Numbered from the stretch's first letter, positions 1 to 7,713 are shown. The stretch: 64,000 nt of DNA from JAPPLB01 sp965206655 (GCA_965206655.1 CBDBKC010000013.1:1-64000), one strand, 5' to 3'. Translations and numbers: made by a program. Notes: a model not told the origin generated them from the sequence alone.

Positions 1-779
1 TCCGCCATGCACTTGCTCGAATGCAAGCTGGGCGTGATGAGGCCGACGGTGCCCGCGCCGCATTGGTCGAGGCTAACTTGCGCCTTGTCGTTTCTGTCGC
101 CAAGAAGTATGTGAACCGGGGGTTGCATCTGTTGGATCTGATCCAAGAAGGGAACATGGGCTTGATGCGAGCCGCCGAAAAGTTCGACTACCGGCGCGGT
201 TTCAAGTTCTCGACGTACGCCACATGGTGGATTCGGCAAGCGGTTACTCGCGCCTTGGCCGATCAGTCCCGTACCGTCCGTGTGCCGGTACACATGCACG
301 AGCAGCTCAATAAGTTCCTGCGAGCCCTGCGGGGTCTTGAAAAGGAACTGAACCGCCCGCCGACGAATCGTGAAATCGCCGGACGCATGGACACGGATGA
401 GGTCAAAGTCGAAGAGTTGCGTTCGATTTCGCGGACTCCGGTCTCATTGAAAACCCCTGTCGGACGCACCGGCGAATCCTCGCTCGAAGACTTGATCGAG
501 GATCCGGCCAGTTCGTCACCGGTCGAGACGCTGCTGGCGTCGGATGTCAAGACGAAGACCGCCGACATCCTCGGTACTCTCTCTCCGAGTGAAGAGAAAG
601 TGCTCAGGCTGCGGTTCGGAATTGGCTGCGATCGCGAGCACACGCTGCAGGAAATCGGACGCGAGTTTGAAGTCACTCGTGAGCGGATCCGGCAGATCGA
701 GGCGAAGGCGCTTCAAGCGCTCCGCCACCCCGAGCGCGCGAAGAAGTTGCGGCAACTTCTGCTCGCTTCCAACTCGTAA
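1..779 (+). CDS. rpoD: Primary-type RNA polymerase sigma factor (RpoD/SigA-like), 5' end cut by window
   Basis: Directs RNA polymerase to promoters. The frame is open to the window edge (codons run from base 3) and the first ATG at 21 lies inside conserved sigma region 1.2, so the true start is outside. Visible in order are region 2 (EANLRLVVSVAKKY, then FSTYATWWIRQAVTRAL for -10 recognition and melting), region 3 (VRVPVHMHEQLNK) and region 4 with the -35 helix-turn-helix (LQEIGREFEVTRERIRQIE, about residues 210-230 of the visible part). The long region 3 and the RERIRQIE motif fit the RpoD/group 1-2 class rather than ECF factors. Whether it is the housekeeping copy or a group 2 paralogue cannot be decided without the N-terminus. 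Confidence 0.93.
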   Translation, partial: RHALARMQAGRDEADGARAALVEANLRLVVSVAKKYVNRGLHLLDLIQEGNMGLMRAAEKFDYRRGFKFSTYATWWIRQAVTRALADQSRTVRVPVHMHEQLNKFLRALRGLEKELNRPPTNREIAGRMDTDEVKVEELRSISRTPVSLKTPVGRTGESSLEDLIEDPASSSPVETLLASDVKTKTADILGTLSPSEEKVLRLRFGIGCDREHTLQEIGREFEVTRERIRQIEAKALQALRHPERAKKLRQLLLASNS

Positions 780-808
780 GTATCGATCAAGCAACCAACG
801 ACAACCGT

Positions 809-836
809 ACAAGGGGCTCCACACGGGGCCCCTTGT
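809..836 (+). terminator. GC-rich hairpin downstream of the sigma factor gene
   Basis: ACAAGGGGC pairs with GCCCCTTGT (9 bp, 10-base loop) about 30 bases after the sigma factor stop. No T-run follows, so it is either an imperfect intrinsic terminator or an RNA-stabilising 3' hairpin. It also lies downstream of the opposing tRNA gene and could serve both. Confidence 0.5.
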
Positions 837-887
837 CGCGTCTAGTAGTCACGAACCGGGCTTAGTGCGATGAAAAAAAGGGGAAGT

Positions 888-963
888 TGGTGGACCGCAT
901 GGGGCTCGAACCCACGACCTCGGCATTGCGAACGCCGCGCTCTCCCAGCTGAGCTAGCGGCCC
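888..963 (-). tRNA. tRNA-Ala (anticodon CGC)
   Basis: The minus strand folds as a full cloverleaf. Acceptor GGGCCGC pairs with GCGGTCC, the D arm is GCTC..GAGC, and the anticodon arm CGGCG-TTCGCAA-TGCCG closes with a G-T pair. The TpsiC arm is GTGGG-TTCGAGC-CCCAT. The loop puts CGC at positions 34-36, which reads the Ala codon GCG. The 3' CCA is encoded (888-890). It converges on the sigma factor gene. Confidence 0.95.
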
Positions 964-1232
964 ACTGAGGGCTTCCTTACCGTGAGTATATCATCGGGGT
1001 TTGGAATCTCCGCCGACCTCGAGCGGGGTTCGAATGATGCTCCTCCCGGTCAACGGGCGGAATAGGATCTCCGCCTAGCGGAGGGACGCCCAAGGCTCCT
1101 CAGCGCTCACGTCGACCATTTCCCAGCAGTAGGTTCGGACGATTCTCCCCTCTTCCTCGAGACCGTCGACGAGAGGACTCAGCACGATGAACAGTTTGAG
1201 CGGCCCTGGGGCTTGGGCGCCCTACTCGACTA
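964..1232. other. Intergenic, with a possible third small ORF on the minus strand
   Basis: No secure gene. On the minus strand an open frame without an ATG runs from about 1221 to a TAG at 1075; a GTG at 1185 could start it. It reads as protein-like (KLFIVLSPLVDG, then RIVRTYCWEMVD) and follows the 57-residue ORF on the same strand. It may be a small gene or a decayed remnant. The opposite strand is also open here, which weakens the case for either. Confidence 0.25.
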
Positions 1233-1406
1233 CTACTTCTCGTTGGTGAAGAAGGGGTCTTCGGCCGCGGAGTCGTAGCAAACGGTCGGGTTCTCGGGAT
1301 CTGAGTTCGGGTCATACCAGATGAGCCTGACCGGGCGGCGATGTACGGGGGTGTTTTGGGAGACCCCCTCGATCCGCCTGCGAAGAGAGCACAGATTTCG
1401 TGTCAT
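1233..1406 (-). CDS. Small hypothetical protein (57 aa)
   Basis: Not recognised. The start ATG overlaps the stop of the upstream 111-residue ORF (ATGA at 1403-1406), the usual sign of translational coupling. The C-terminal half reads as real, acidic protein with GC-ending codons (VRLIWYDPNSDPENP, then AEDPFFTNEK). It ends in two consecutive TAG codons. No membrane segment or metal motif is visible. It is probably co-transcribed with the ORF at 1403-1738. Function unknown. Confidence 0.45.
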   Translation of the reverse strand: MTRNLCSLRRRIEGVSQNTPVHRRPVRLIWYDPNSDPENPTVCYDSAAEDPFFTNEK

Positions 1407-1738
1407 CGTAGACGGGCTCCGGCGACGGCTTTCTCGACCTCAATGAGTCGATCCGCGATGTGTCTGAGCCCCGGGCCACGGGGAATGCTTCCGCGGACCG
1501 TAGCGACGGCGCCGGTGCCGGGTCGTTCGGCACCGGCCAGCGGGGTAAGGTTTCGGGCAGCCGCGGCAGCGACCCTTTCAAGACGGGCCACGGCGCTGCG
1601 CAGGGACTTACGGCGAGTGCGCCACAACTCTGCGCCGGCCCGGCCGTCGCGCGGTGTTCCGGCGAACCTGTAAGCTTGTTCCTGTCTCGGAACGGACATT
1701 TTTGTCGAAGCGGTCATATTGGCAAGGACGGCGCACAT
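1403..1738 (-). CDS. Small basic hypothetical protein (111 aa)
   Basis: Not recognised. An Arg/Ala-rich, probably helical protein (ELWRTRRKSLRSAVARLERV in the middle; HIADRLIEVEKAVAGARLR at the end), strongly positively charged. The first ATG has a weak GGGTGAG upstream; internal ATGs at codons 8 and 14 are alternatives. Its TGA overlaps the next ORF's ATG, suggesting a micro-operon. Codon use is GC-ending, like neighbouring real genes. A nucleic-acid-binding role would fit the charge but is speculation. Confidence 0.4.
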   Translation of the reverse strand: MCAVLANMTASTKMSVPRQEQAYRFAGTPRDGRAGAELWRTRRKSLRSAVARLERVAAAAARNLTPLAGAERPGTGAVATVRGSIPRGPGLRHIADRLIEVEKAVAGARLR

Positions 1739-1828
1739 TGGCTCACCCGAGAGCCTTCTTGTCTCCGTCTCCCTTCAGTTCCTTTATAACCCGATCGGAG
1801 CGAGCTAGGGGGTATCACAAAACGCAAG

Positions 1829-2212
1829 CTACTGAAAAACAAGGAAATAAAATGTGGCATCCGTTGTGATCGTTGTGTCTCGCCCATGCTCAATTCCGCC
1901 GGACGGCCGTGGGCCGTGGATGTGGTTGTGATTGGAAGCTCGTTTGGTAAAAAACTTTTGTTGGGATGTTGGCGTTTGCTGTTTGTTCGTTTTGTGTTCG
2001 CTTTTGGAACAAAATGGCACACTGGAAGGCCGTTTTTGTTCCACTTTTGGGGCCCGGCCGTAGCGTGTCGCGGATGTTGCGGCGTTGGCGGCGCCGCCGG
2101 CGGCTTGCAGGATCTCGACTTTGAAGGAGACCTGGGAGTCGGGCGTTTGGGCGGCCAGGGGTAGGGCGGCGATGATGGCGAGCAGAGCTAGTTTTCTGTA
2201 GGTTCGGATCAT
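1829..2212 (-). pseudogene. Fragment of a secreted-protein gene running into repeat DNA
   Basis: An ATG at 2212 preceded by GAGGTAACCAGATC opens a clear secretion signal (RKLALLAIIAALPLAAQ) and about 25 further plausible residues (TPDSQVSFKVEILQ). After about residue 50 the frame continues only through the dispersed repeat at 1939-2042 and low-complexity sequence. The likely history is a secreted-protein gene truncated by repeat DNA. The original function cannot be read. Confidence 0.4.
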
Positions 2213-2513
2213 GATCTGGTTACCTCGAAGGAGCCGTGTTTCGTGTCTCGTGCTTCGTGTTTCGTGAACCGGGAAAAGGCGTTGGATCGGTTGAGCTGTT
2301 GGGCCGGTTGGGCGGGCGGAGTTCGTTTGGTAAAAAGCGGGTGTCGGTGTTCGTGTTTTGTTCGCTTTTGGCACAGAATGGAACAGTTGGAGGCGGTTTT
2401 TGTGCCGTTTTTTGGTGCGGGCGGCGGCGCTGGGAGTTCGTTTCGTAAAAAAGGCTGGGGCCGGGCGTTTGCTGGCGGCCCAGAGTGGGACGGTTTGACG
2501 CTGTTCTTGTGCC
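1939..2513. repeat. Three diverged direct copies of a ~80-105 bp dispersed repeat
   Basis: Copies lie at about 1939-2042, 2321-2406 and 2436-2513. Each starts with (G/C)TTCGTTT(G/C)GTAAAAA and ends with TTTTTGTGCC, TTTTTGTTCC or TTCTTGTGCC. Copies one and two share TTGTTCGCTTTTGG or TGTTCGCTTTTGGA plus a similar internal stretch. No long ORF or transposase is associated. The copies differ in length and are degenerate, so they look old. Confidence 0.6.
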
Positions 2514-3272
2514 GGTGCTATGAAGGGCCAGGGGGTGGTCGTTGGGACCGCTCCCTCACGGTCACGGCTCGGTTTTGGGCGGTGGCTCGATTTGCGGTTT
2601 TGGGGTGTGCGTGACACTTGGTTTTGGCTGTGGGCCTTCAGTTCCCTTATACACCGACGGGGTGCGGTTGGCGGGGTGGTTGGGATGGATGTTGTTGTGG
2701 GCGCGGGAGATAGAATTTTTTCGGCTTGTGACTGGGGTGATGAGGCGCCCGGTCTGGTGGCTCAAGCCGGTTAGGGGAAGGCCTTTGCACGGCCTGGCCG
2801 ATGGGCGAATTGGCAGGCTGGAAACACACCCGATAGAGGGACACCCTGGTTGGGCTCGCGCGGTGGGTGGCTGGTGGGCGTAAGTCGTTGAAGTTGTTGG
2901 ATATTGGTAGAAGCCCCGCCGAGCCCTTCCGAGGGCCGATGTTCCAAGCATTCTGTCGCAATATGTTCATAGCACATAAGTTAGCGCCGAGTTGGCATCG
3001 GTGTTGTGGTGGCGGTTAGGGTGCCTGTTTCCCCCTCGGCTCGGGGCTTGCGGCGGGACGGTGTGCGGCTGTTGTGGGCTTGTGGTTGGGGCAGACCGGC
3101 ACAGACCGGCGCGGCGAGACGGCGTGGTTGGTTTGCTGTCGGAGAGGTTGCAGGAGGCCCAATCCGTCGCTGGCGGTCGGGGCTCGGTGGGTGCTGGTTT
3201 GCCCGCGGTGCGGCTTTGTGGGGCGCGGACGTGGGGTGGTTGCATTGATGTCTCCGAGTTTCCCCGACTTTC
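2514..3272. other. Gene-poor GT-skewed region with short repeat motifs
   Basis: No convincing gene; the open frames have no coherent domain or start site. It contains GGGACCGCTCCCTCACGGTC (2544-2563), whose reverse complement resembles the outer edge of the inverted-repeat element at 5838-5956. A block near 2635-2650 (TTCAGTTCCCTTATACACC) resembles one at about 1775-1797 (TTCAGTTCCTTTATAACCC). The plus strand is strikingly rich in G and T. Confidence 0.5.
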
Positions 3273-3839
3273 CTACCAGAATCCTACGTCGGATAATGGG
3301 GAGCGGGATCGAATACGCGTTGATTTGAGCCCCTCCTTCTTGTACTCGGAGTACCACGTCACAACTTCTCTCCAAGCCCTTTCCACCAGCTTTGGGGTAT
3401 TCTTGGCGCGCCGGTCCATAACCGGCAGCGTATGGTCGGTTAGGAGCATGCTCGAGGCGTGCTCCATATCGTCATCGAAGATCGCCTGCAAGACGTAGAG
3501 ACAGGCTACTTCAACAGAGATTGGCCACAGCTCCGATGCAGCGTTCTCTGGATAAAGCATCAGTGTACTGGACAGTTTTCGACCGAAAGGTTTGCCTGGG
3601 TAAGGACGGTGGTCGCCCTGGCATCCGACTAGCCAAGCGATACTTGCTTCGCCGTCGTCGAAGGCTTTCTGGACAGCCTGCGTAGCTACATTGTGATCAG
3701 AAGATCCCATGTCCTGGAGGGTTCGCTGATCTGCTGGCGACGAATCCATTCTTGCAGTATCCTGTGCGCCCCACATACAACCCGGCGAAGCGACAAGCAT
3801 ACTGCAAATGATACCCGCTAGATAGGTTTGCGAGATCAT
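3273..3839 (-). CDS. Exported protein, putative immunity protein for the RHS tip
   Basis: The ATG at 3839 overlaps the last base of the RHS-tip stop (TGATG), so it is coupled to it; a TTG one codon earlier is an alternative start. The N-terminus is a secretion signal (YLAGIICSMLVASPGC); the Cys could be a poor lipobox or cleavage could occur after WGA. The mature part has alternating helices (NVATQAVQKAFDDGEASIAW, then VEVACLYVLQAIFDDDM). RHS and other polymorphic toxins usually have their immunity gene immediately 3' of the toxin tip. An exported immunity protein implies a toxin acting in the periplasm. Role inferred from position and export; no immunity family was recognised. Confidence 0.6.
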   Translation of the reverse strand: MISQTYLAGIICSMLVASPGCMWGAQDTARMDSSPADQRTLQDMGSSDHNVATQAVQKAFDDGEASIAWLVGCQGDHRPYPGKPFGRKLSSTLMLYPENAASELWPISVEVACLYVLQAIFDDDMEHASSMLLTDHTLPVMDRRAKNTPKLVERAWREVVTWYSEYKKEGLKSTRIRSRSPLSDVGFW

Positions 3840-4327
3840 CAAGGAGCCTCGTGTGTCGTGGGGTCATCTTTCACGAAACCTTTGGACCTCCTGACGTCGC
3901 GCTGGCGCTGCTCGTCCGTGCGGGCGCCCGCCGGACGCTTATAGTACTCGATTGTAGCCTTCGGGTCCGGCCAGCCGCCGCCCGGACCCGGCGTTGGGGC
4001 ATCGGAGTGCGCAGCTGGTTCGAGACCACCCAACCCGGACACCTCGTTCACGTCACCAGTACCTGGATCAACTCCTGTAACAGTCACGCTGTGAACGACC
4101 TCCCCTCTTTCATTTCGATAGACGCCAACGTCACCAGGCTCAGGAGTGTCGGTCTTCTTGTAGCCATCACCTTTGAGCAACGAGTCGACCTGGTCATCGT
4201 TTATCCAGTATTGACCGTCTACGAACGTCAGTCCATGGCAGTCGCAAAGGAAGCCGGAGTCGCCTCGATCGAACTTAGCAGCTTCAATTTCCCTTCCGTC
4301 GTCAGCACGCATAGAGCCTATTTCCAA
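3839..4327 (-). CDS. C-terminal toxin tip of a frameshifted RHS protein, NlpC/P60-like
   Basis: This frame continues the RHS protein after a one-base shift near 4433-4435 and is open upstream of the first ATG, so it is a domain rather than a separate gene. The joint reads FFDPDGRVRRDAKGRV, the usual RHS core end plus linker. The tip has DCHGLTF, then PGDVGVYRNERGEVVHSVTV. This order matches NlpC/P60 and CHAP enzymes (catalytic Cys in DCxG, then PGD, then catalytic His), which cut peptidoglycan peptides. The exported partner gene directly downstream supports a periplasmic target. The fold assignment is by eye. Confidence 0.6.
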   Translation of the reverse strand: MEIGSMRADDGREIEAAKFDRGDSGFLCDCHGLTFVDGQYWINDDQVDSLLKGDGYKKTDTPEPGDVGVYRNERGEVVHSVTVTGVDPGTGDVNEVSGLGGLEPAAHSDAPTPGPGGGWPDPKATIEYYKRPAGARTDEQRQRDVRRSKGFVKDDPTTHEAP

Positions 4328-4424
4328 TGTCGCGACGGGCCCACTTGGATGCCGAGCAGGAGCTTTTCCTTTGGACGTAAATATTACCCGCCCCTTCGCG
4401 TCCCGTCTGACTCGACCGTCCGGA

Positions 4425-5495
4425 TCAAAGAAGGGCTAGCGGATTGTTGCCCACATACGTATAGGCATTCCATGCCTGAGGATCCGTCTGTATCGCACCC
4501 GCATTCGCTGGATCAACGCCCAGGAACCTTCCCAGCGGGCCGGCGTAGTAACGTGCTAGGAAGTAGTCGAGTTGGGATTCGTCGTCGCGTTCTTTGTCGG
4601 TGAACTGTTGGCGGTAGCCGCTGGGGTCGTTGTAGGTGGTGTTGGCTTGGCCGTCTTTGACTTGGTCGCGGTCGAACGTGGCGCTGCCGGAGATTTCTTC
4701 GCCGAAGGGGAAAAAGTCGCGGCGGGAGATGACGCCCTGGGTCGCGTTCGTGACAAGACATGTCGAGCCTAAATGGTCGGTGGTGCGGTACTGCGGGCCG
4801 ACCGGTCCTGAAGGGGCGGCGCTTGCGTATTCGGCGGCGAGCTTGCCGAAGGCGTTGTAGACGTAGACGGTGGTTGCGGCGGGTGTGATCTTGCGGACGC
4901 GGTTGCCGGCGCCGTCATAGGTGTAGGTGCTGACGGCGGAGGTGACGGGGTCGGTGAAGGTGGTTTGGTGGTTGTCGGCGTCGTAAGCCATATCGCCGAG
5001 AAACGTCTCGCTGAGCAGGTTGCCGGCATAGTCGAACGTGGCGGAGTTTTTGAGCAGGCGGTTAGTAGCGGTGTTGAAGTCGGTGGAGGCCGTGGGGGTG
5101 GACGAGTGGAGAGTGTGTCCGGTGGTGCCGCTGATCCAGCGATTGCCAGAGCGGTCGAAGCCGAAGTTGCGCGACCAGGAGCCCTCGGTGATCGACCCAA
5201 GGCGGTTGAGGGCGTCATAGGTGTAGGTTTGGGTGAGGAAGCCGCCGGGCAGGCCGCTGGCGGTGATCTTCTGTTCGTGGACGTTGCCGTTGTTCTTTGT
5301 CGGCTGGCCGTTGAAGTCGGCGCCGTCGTAGCAGAAGGTGACGGGCGGGGTGACGAGATCGGTGAAGGTGGTGCCGAGAGGCCGGTTGAGGGCGTCGTAG
5401 CCTGTGGTGGTTTCGATGCCGCGCGCCCAGCCGGCAACGCCCGCGGAAACACCCTCGCGCCCGGATCGTGTACTCGTAGCGCGCCCGGCCCGCAC
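4425..5495 (-). pseudogene. RHS repeat-associated core fragment (N-terminally truncated, frameshifted)
   Basis: YD repeats (GYDALNRPLG, YTYDALNRLGSI, TYTYDGAGNRVRKI) lead into the RHS core (DHLGSTCLVTN, FPFGEEISGS, ARYYAGPLGRFLGVDPAN, NAYTYVGNNPL). Only about 350 residues remain, against well over 1000 in typical RHS proteins, and no signal or delivery domain is present. It ends early because GCCCTTCTTTGA has one C too many; removing it restores reading into the toxin tip. The upstream edge (5420-5500) also looks frame-disturbed, with RARYEY in another frame. This is an orphan RHS tip, or a real gene damaged by sequence errors. Confidence 0.75.
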
Positions 5496-5780
5496 GTTGA
5501 CATGCCGCCGGGTGGACGAAGGTACCGCGAACGCTGATGCACTGCAAGTAACTGATAAACGAACACTTAATGAAATTGAAGGGCAAAGAAATAGCGATAA
5601 CTATTTTCGGTGGTCCATTTTCGCTCCTTGTCCCGCAAAGCGGTCACACCAACTTGCGAACTAAATCTGCCTAAGAATCAACAACTTCCATCTTTGCCAC
5701 TCCGCCGGCGTGTCACTCGTGGGTTATAACAGAACCGAGTACCCTGATCGGCTTTCACGGAAAGAAAAGATCTCGTAAAC
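5496..5780. other. AT-richer intergenic stretch upstream of the RHS fragment
   Basis: No gene seen. Base composition is clearly more AT-rich than the flanks (5550-5600 especially), which marks the edge of the RHS fragment and suggests foreign or decayed DNA. Confidence 0.5.
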
Positions 5781-5810
5781 GTTGCAAATCGTTGCAAATT
5801 GTTGCAAAAG
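5781..5810 (+). repeat. Three 10-bp direct repeats (GTTGCAAAnn)
   Basis: GTTGCAAATC, GTTGCAAATT and GTTGCAAAAG follow each other with an exact 10-bp period, placing identical bases on one face of the helix. This is typical of operator or iteron-like binding sites. No partner gene is adjacent. Confidence 0.7.
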
Positions 5811-5837
5811 GATGCACATGCAGCTCGGAGCCGTGAC

Positions 5838-5956
5838 CGCGAGGGGCTGTGAAAAAACTGGGTACAGTCCACGGCGCGCCGCTTGTGAGCGCTGCGAGCA
5901 AAGGAGTTGCGCGGGCGGCGCTTGGTACAGTCCCCGTTTTTTCACAGCCCCTCGCG
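5838..5956. repeat. 119-bp inverted-repeat element (MITE/REP-like)
   Basis: The left arm starts CGCGAGGGGCTGTGAAAAAA and the right end is its exact reverse complement (21 bp perfect, then imperfect GGTACAGTCC similarity). The interior has no coding sequence. The outer edges (GAGCCGTGAC on the left, GAGCGGTCC on the right) resemble the motif at 2544-2570, so the ends belong to a dispersed family. Confidence 0.75.
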
Positions 5957-6014
5957 GAGCGGTCCAAACCCGTCCCAACCACCCCGCGCCAAAAACCGCC
6001 TTCAGCACTGGTAG

Positions 6015-6617
6015 TTGGTCATCGCAGGCTGACGCCTGTGGCTCGGAGTTTGGTTGTGGGGCTTTGGCGGCTTTAGGCGGGGATTCCTTTGTGAGGTGGG
6101 AGCTTGCACCGCTTCCTTTGGGCGCGGCTCGGCTAGTGGTTGAGTGAACGGGTCGACGGGGTTTAGGTCGCTGACTGAGTTATCGGTTTGTGGCTTCGGG
6201 CGGTTTTCGGTGAGGCCCCTGAAGGGGCCTGATTCATTTGTGGGGCGTTGTACCAAGCGTAGAACGCCTGGCCTATTTGAAACTAAGGCCCGTGAACGGG
6301 CCTGGCTGCCATGGGATGGCTGCGGTGTTGGGCCGGGTGGTTGGCGGTCCTATCGGGTTGGTCAACGCAGCCTCACGGCTGCGGCTCTGAGTTTGGTTGT
6401 GGGGGTTTGTGGCGAACACGGTCGGGTGGGGCTTGGTGTTGTTGCGCTTAGATACCCAACGATGAATCGCTGGGCTAAGGTTGTTTGGGCCCCGTTGGGG
6501 CCTTTCCGCGGACTGGGTCCGCGGGCGCGCGGGTTGACACCGGCGCCTGGGTTGGTTGACAGTGTGGCGGGTTGAGTGGGTCGATGGAAAACCCCGCGGA
6601 CCCCAAAACCGGGGTCC
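6015..6617. repeat. Array of short hairpins with covarying stems
   Basis: At least seven small palindromes in 600 bp: 6015-6061 and 6358-6404 (same flanks, different stems), 6213-6230 (AGGCCCC-TGAA-GGGGCCT), 6286-6303 (AGGCCCG-TGAA-CGGGCCT), 6447-6479 (three-part stem), 6488-6502 (GGCCCC-GTT-GGGGCC), 6506-6524 (CCGCGGAC-TGG-GTCCGCGG) and 6598-6617 (GGACCCC/GGGGTCC). No gene is visible. Flanking words such as GAGTTTGGTTGTGGGG recur. Confidence 0.75.
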
Positions 6618-6682
6618 TCGCTACGGGTTTTGTGGGGAGTTCGTGGAAATGCGGTGAGCCGTCTTTTCTCACGCGGGCTAGA

Positions 6683-7708
6683 TGTGATCTTTCAATAGGT
6701 TGTTCATTCGGTCCCGGACCAAGGAAGCTGGAGTTATCCCACAACAGCAACCTTGGAGAGACCGAATGAACATCCATCAGAATGCACGATTGACACCGAA
6801 AGGTCGAGCCCTGTTGGTTCGCCGCGTCCTCGGTGGGGAGAACGCACAGGCCGCCGCGGCGGCCTGTGGCGTCTCAGAGCGAACCGTACGCAAATGGCTC
6901 GCGCGGTTTCGGGCTGAGGGTCAGGCCGGTCTCGTCGACCGCTCCTCACGCCCCCTTCGCAGCCCGCGCCGCACTGCTGCGCCCAGCGCGGCCCGTGTCG
7001 TTGCTCTGCGCCGACAACGTTGGGCCGGCTACCGCATTGCCACTCGTGTCGGAGTCTCTCAGGCCACCGTCAGCCGCATTTTGCGCCGCGCCGGCCTCAA
7101 CCGCATCCGCGATCTCGAACCCGCCCCGCCCGTGCGCCGCTACGAACACCCCGCACCCGGCGATCTGTTACATCTCGATATCAAGAAGCTCGGCCGCTTC
7201 CAGCGCGCCGGTCATCGCGTCACCTCCGACAAATCCCACCGCTGCCGCGGCGCCGGCTGGGAATTCGTGCACGTCGCCATCGACGACCACTCCCGTGTGG
7301 CTTTCTCCCAGATCCTCTCCGATGAGCGGAGCGACTCCGCCGTAGCTTTCCTCAATGCTGCCGTCGGTTACTATCGCTCGCTCGGCGTCCGCATCCGCCG
7401 CCTGCTCACTGACAACGGCTCTTGTTACCGCTCCCGGCTCTTCCGCGATGCTTGCCGTCGTCTCGGTATTCGTCATCGCTTCACACGGCCTTACACGCCG
7501 CGCACCAACGGCAAAGCCGAACGCTTCATCCAGACCGCTCTGAGAGAATGGGCTTACGCTCGCTCCTACTGCTCATCCCAGCAGCGCGCTGCTCATCTGT
7601 TACCCTGGCTGCACGACTACAACTGGCATCGCCCTCACGCCGCTCTCCGCTACCGTCCGCCCTTCTCCAGACTCATGCTTCCTATGAACAACCTGTTGAC
7701 ACTCCACA
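6683..7708 (+). mobile_element. Complete IS481-family insertion sequence (1026 bp)
   Basis: Imperfect 25-bp terminal inverted repeats start TGTG and end AGGTTGTTCAT (20 of 25 identical between ends). GCTAGA flanks both sides (6677-6682 and 7709-7714), a 6-bp target duplication containing CTAG. IS481 itself is known to insert at NCTAGN. One transposase gene fills the element. It lies between the hairpin array and the aldo/keto reductase gene and does not obviously break a gene. Confidence 0.93.
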
Positions 7709-7713
7709 GCTAG
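6766..7713 (+). CDS. IS481-family transposase
   Basis: A 315-residue DDE transposase. The N-terminal helix-turn-helix (AQAAAAACGVSERTVRKWL, about 26-44) and a second HTH (YRIATRVGVSQATVSRIL) bind the ends. The rve-type catalytic core has Asp in LLHLDIKKLGRF, Asp in RLLTDNGSCYRS and Glu in NGKAERFIQT. Start at 6766 is preceded by GGAGAG; the longer frame from 6700 would begin inside the left inverted repeat. The stop codon TAG lies outside the IS end and comes from the duplicated target GCTAGA. It looks intact and potentially active. Confidence 0.93.
   Translation: MNIHQNARLTPKGRALLVRRVLGGENAQAAAAACGVSERTVRKWLARFRAEGQAGLVDRSSRPLRSPRRTAAPSAARVVALRRQRWAGYRIATRVGVSQATVSRILRRAGLNRIRDLEPAPPVRRYEHPAPGDLLHLDIKKLGRFQRAGHRVTSDKSHRCRGAGWEFVHVAIDDHSRVAFSQILSDERSDSAVAFLNAAVGYYRSLGVRIRRLLTDNGSCYRSRLFRDACRRLGIRHRFTRPYTPRTNGKAERFIQTALREWAYARSYCSSQQRAAHLLPWLHDYNWHRPHAALRYRPPFSRLMLPMNNLLTLHS

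Noticed and set aside
2213..2617. N-terminal extension of the minus-strand frame ending at 1829
   Set aside because: The part upstream of the ATG at 2212 consists of repeat-derived, basic low-complexity sequence, and the ribosome site and signal peptide start at 2212.
4769..5566. Long minus-strand ORF (265 aa) over the RHS fragment
   Set aside because: It is a shadow frame of the RHS coding sequence, dominated by Pro/Ser/Thr runs; the RHS motifs lie in the overlapping frame.
5781..5810. CRISPR array
   Set aside because: Only three 8-bp repeats with 2-bp spacers; no cas genes are present in the window.
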